Source of the DNA: Anaerolineae bacterium
GTDB taxonomy: Bacteria > Chloroflexota > Anaerolineae > UBA1429
DNA length: 5,764 bases
Assembly: GCA_016928125.1 (NCBI GenBank)
Contig: JAFGLK010000072.1
Coordinates: 1 to 5,764, forward strand
Reading direction: 5' to 3'
The notes below the pieces were generated by a model, which was not told the DNA's origin, searched no databases, and worked only from the letters and a program-made list of their open reading frames with translations. A program made the position numbers and the translations under genes. This document shows, one piece after another, positions 4,995-5,764 of this stretch (positions within the stretch are counted from its first letter, which is position 1; each line of letters starts with the position of its first letter).

Positions 4995-5764
4995 ATGAAG
5001 ATCACAGGCATCGACACGTACCTGGTGAGCACGGGCCGCCGCAATCTCTGTTTCGTCAAGGTCAAGACGGATGAAGGGCTTTACGGCGTCGGGGAGGCCT
5101 ATAGCGTTGGCCCTGACCTGGCCACCGCCAATACGATCGACTACTTTCAAGAGTGGATCGTGGGCATGGATCCCATGGATATCGAAGGTATCTGGCAAAA
5201 GATCTATATCGGCTCGCGCTTTCCCGGAGGCTCAGTGGTCAATTCGGCCTTGAGCGGCATTGACCAGGCGCTATGGGACCTCAAGGGGCGCGCGCTAAAT
5301 ACGCCAGTCTACCAGTTGCTGGGGGGCAAGTGCCGAGAGCGCGTCCAGGTCTATCAGAATCCAGGTGGGCGCACGCCTGAGGAGACTGCCGAGAACGCTC
5401 TGCGGCTCAAGGAGCAGTACGGGTTCACCGCCATCAAGACCAACCCCTTGCCCTGGGGCAAGCTGGATCTGACCTGGCCGCAAGTGCTGCGGGAGGTAGA
5501 TCGCAAGATGGCCGTCTTGCGGGACGCCCTGGGCGACGAGTTCGAGATCGCCCTCGATCCGCACGCTCAGATCCTCGAGCCCGTCAAGGCGCTGGATGTC
5601 TGCCAGGCGGTGGCGCCCTATCATCCCATGTTCGTCGAGGAGCCTTTGCGGCCCGAGAATGTGGACGCCATGGCCGCCGTGCGAGCCAAGTCGCCCGTGC
5701 CCATCGCCACCGGCGAGATGCTCTACACCAAGTGGGAGTTCCGCGACCTGCTCAAGGTGCGCGG
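4995..5764 (+). CDS. Mandelate racemase/muconate lactonizing enzyme family protein, probable sugar-acid dehydratase (DgoD-like), 3' truncated by the window
   Basis: The first 256 codons of an enolase-superfamily enzyme, probably about two thirds of the protein. The N-terminal capping domain (about 1-120) contains VKVKTDEGLYGVGEAY and the SGIDQALWDLKGRALNTPVYQLLGG block (87-111). The barrel follows with the three metal-ligand strands: LDPHAQ with Asp188, VEEP (214-217) and ATGE with Glu241. The D-x-H arrangement (Asp188, His190) puts a histidine at the catalytic position, as in galactonate and related acid-sugar dehydratases. The second strand reads AIKTN instead of the KxK of racemases. This suggests dehydration of an aldonic acid to a 2-keto-3-deoxy acid, but the substrate cannot be named, and the partner His of the later barrel lies beyond the window. 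There is no signal peptide, so it is cytosolic. It is the second gene of the rightward operon, 14 bp after the DUF6062-like gene. The start ATG 4995 is chosen over ATG 4992 for ribosome-site spacing. Confidence 0.87.
   Translation, partial: MKITGIDTYLVSTGRRNLCFVKVKTDEGLYGVGEAYSVGPDLATANTIDYFQEWIVGMDPMDIEGIWQKIYIGSRFPGGSVVNSALSGIDQALWDLKGRALNTPVYQLLGGKCRERVQVYQNPGGRTPEETAENALRLKEQYGFTAIKTNPLPWGKLDLTWPQVLREVDRKMAVLRDALGDEFEIALDPHAQILEPVKALDVCQAVAPYHPMFVEEPLRPENVDAMAAVRAKSPVPIATGEMLYTKWEFRDLLKVR

Overview
The window is GC-rich and densely coded, with six protein genes, four of them complete. The gene types (an uncharacterised Cys/His protein that looks like DUF6062, a GNAT protein with a degenerate N-terminal half, a DgoD-like acid-sugar dehydratase, an Amidohydro_2 hydrolase) suggest a free-living bacterium. 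Chloroflexota (Anaerolineae-like) is my best guess from family memory, but no RNA gene or other phylogenetic marker is present to confirm it. The sigma70-like promoters and Shine-Dalgarno sites are ordinary bacterial ones.

Layout: (1) Bases 2-784 (+) hold the 3' part of an amidohydrolase gene. It is followed after 8 bp by a small RNA 2',3'-cyclic phosphodiesterase gene (ThpR/LigT type, 793-1377, +), probably in the same transcript. (2) Tail-to-tail with it, sharing a CTAG for both stop codons, is a 536-residue membrane protein gene (1374-2984, -). It has the Amt/Rh ammonium-channel architecture but seems to have lost almost all of the channel's hallmark residues. It has its own promoter at about 3051-3079. 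(3) Upstream of it on the same strand is a GNAT acetyltransferase gene (3141-4040, -). (4) A divergent intergenic region (4041-4212) carries a strong extended -10 promoter for the rightward genes and a weaker overlapping leftward promoter. (5) The rightward operon begins with a DUF6062-like protein built from two tandem CxxC...CxxH modules (4213-4980). Fourteen bases later comes an enolase-superfamily sugar-acid dehydratase (4995 to the window end, incomplete).

The genes do not form one recognisable pathway. The amidohydrolase and the dehydratase suggest carbohydrate or aromatic/organic acid catabolism, the phosphodiesterase belongs to RNA metabolism, and the GNAT protein modifies an unknown amine. 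I see no CRISPR array, mobile element, phage gene, tRNA or rRNA. The most noteworthy item is the Amt-like protein: by eye alignment both channel histidines are leucine, the Phe gate is replaced, and the usual C-terminal regulatory tail is absent. That suggests an ammonium-channel fold put to a different use. Second is the internally duplicated metal-site pattern of the DUF6062-like protein.
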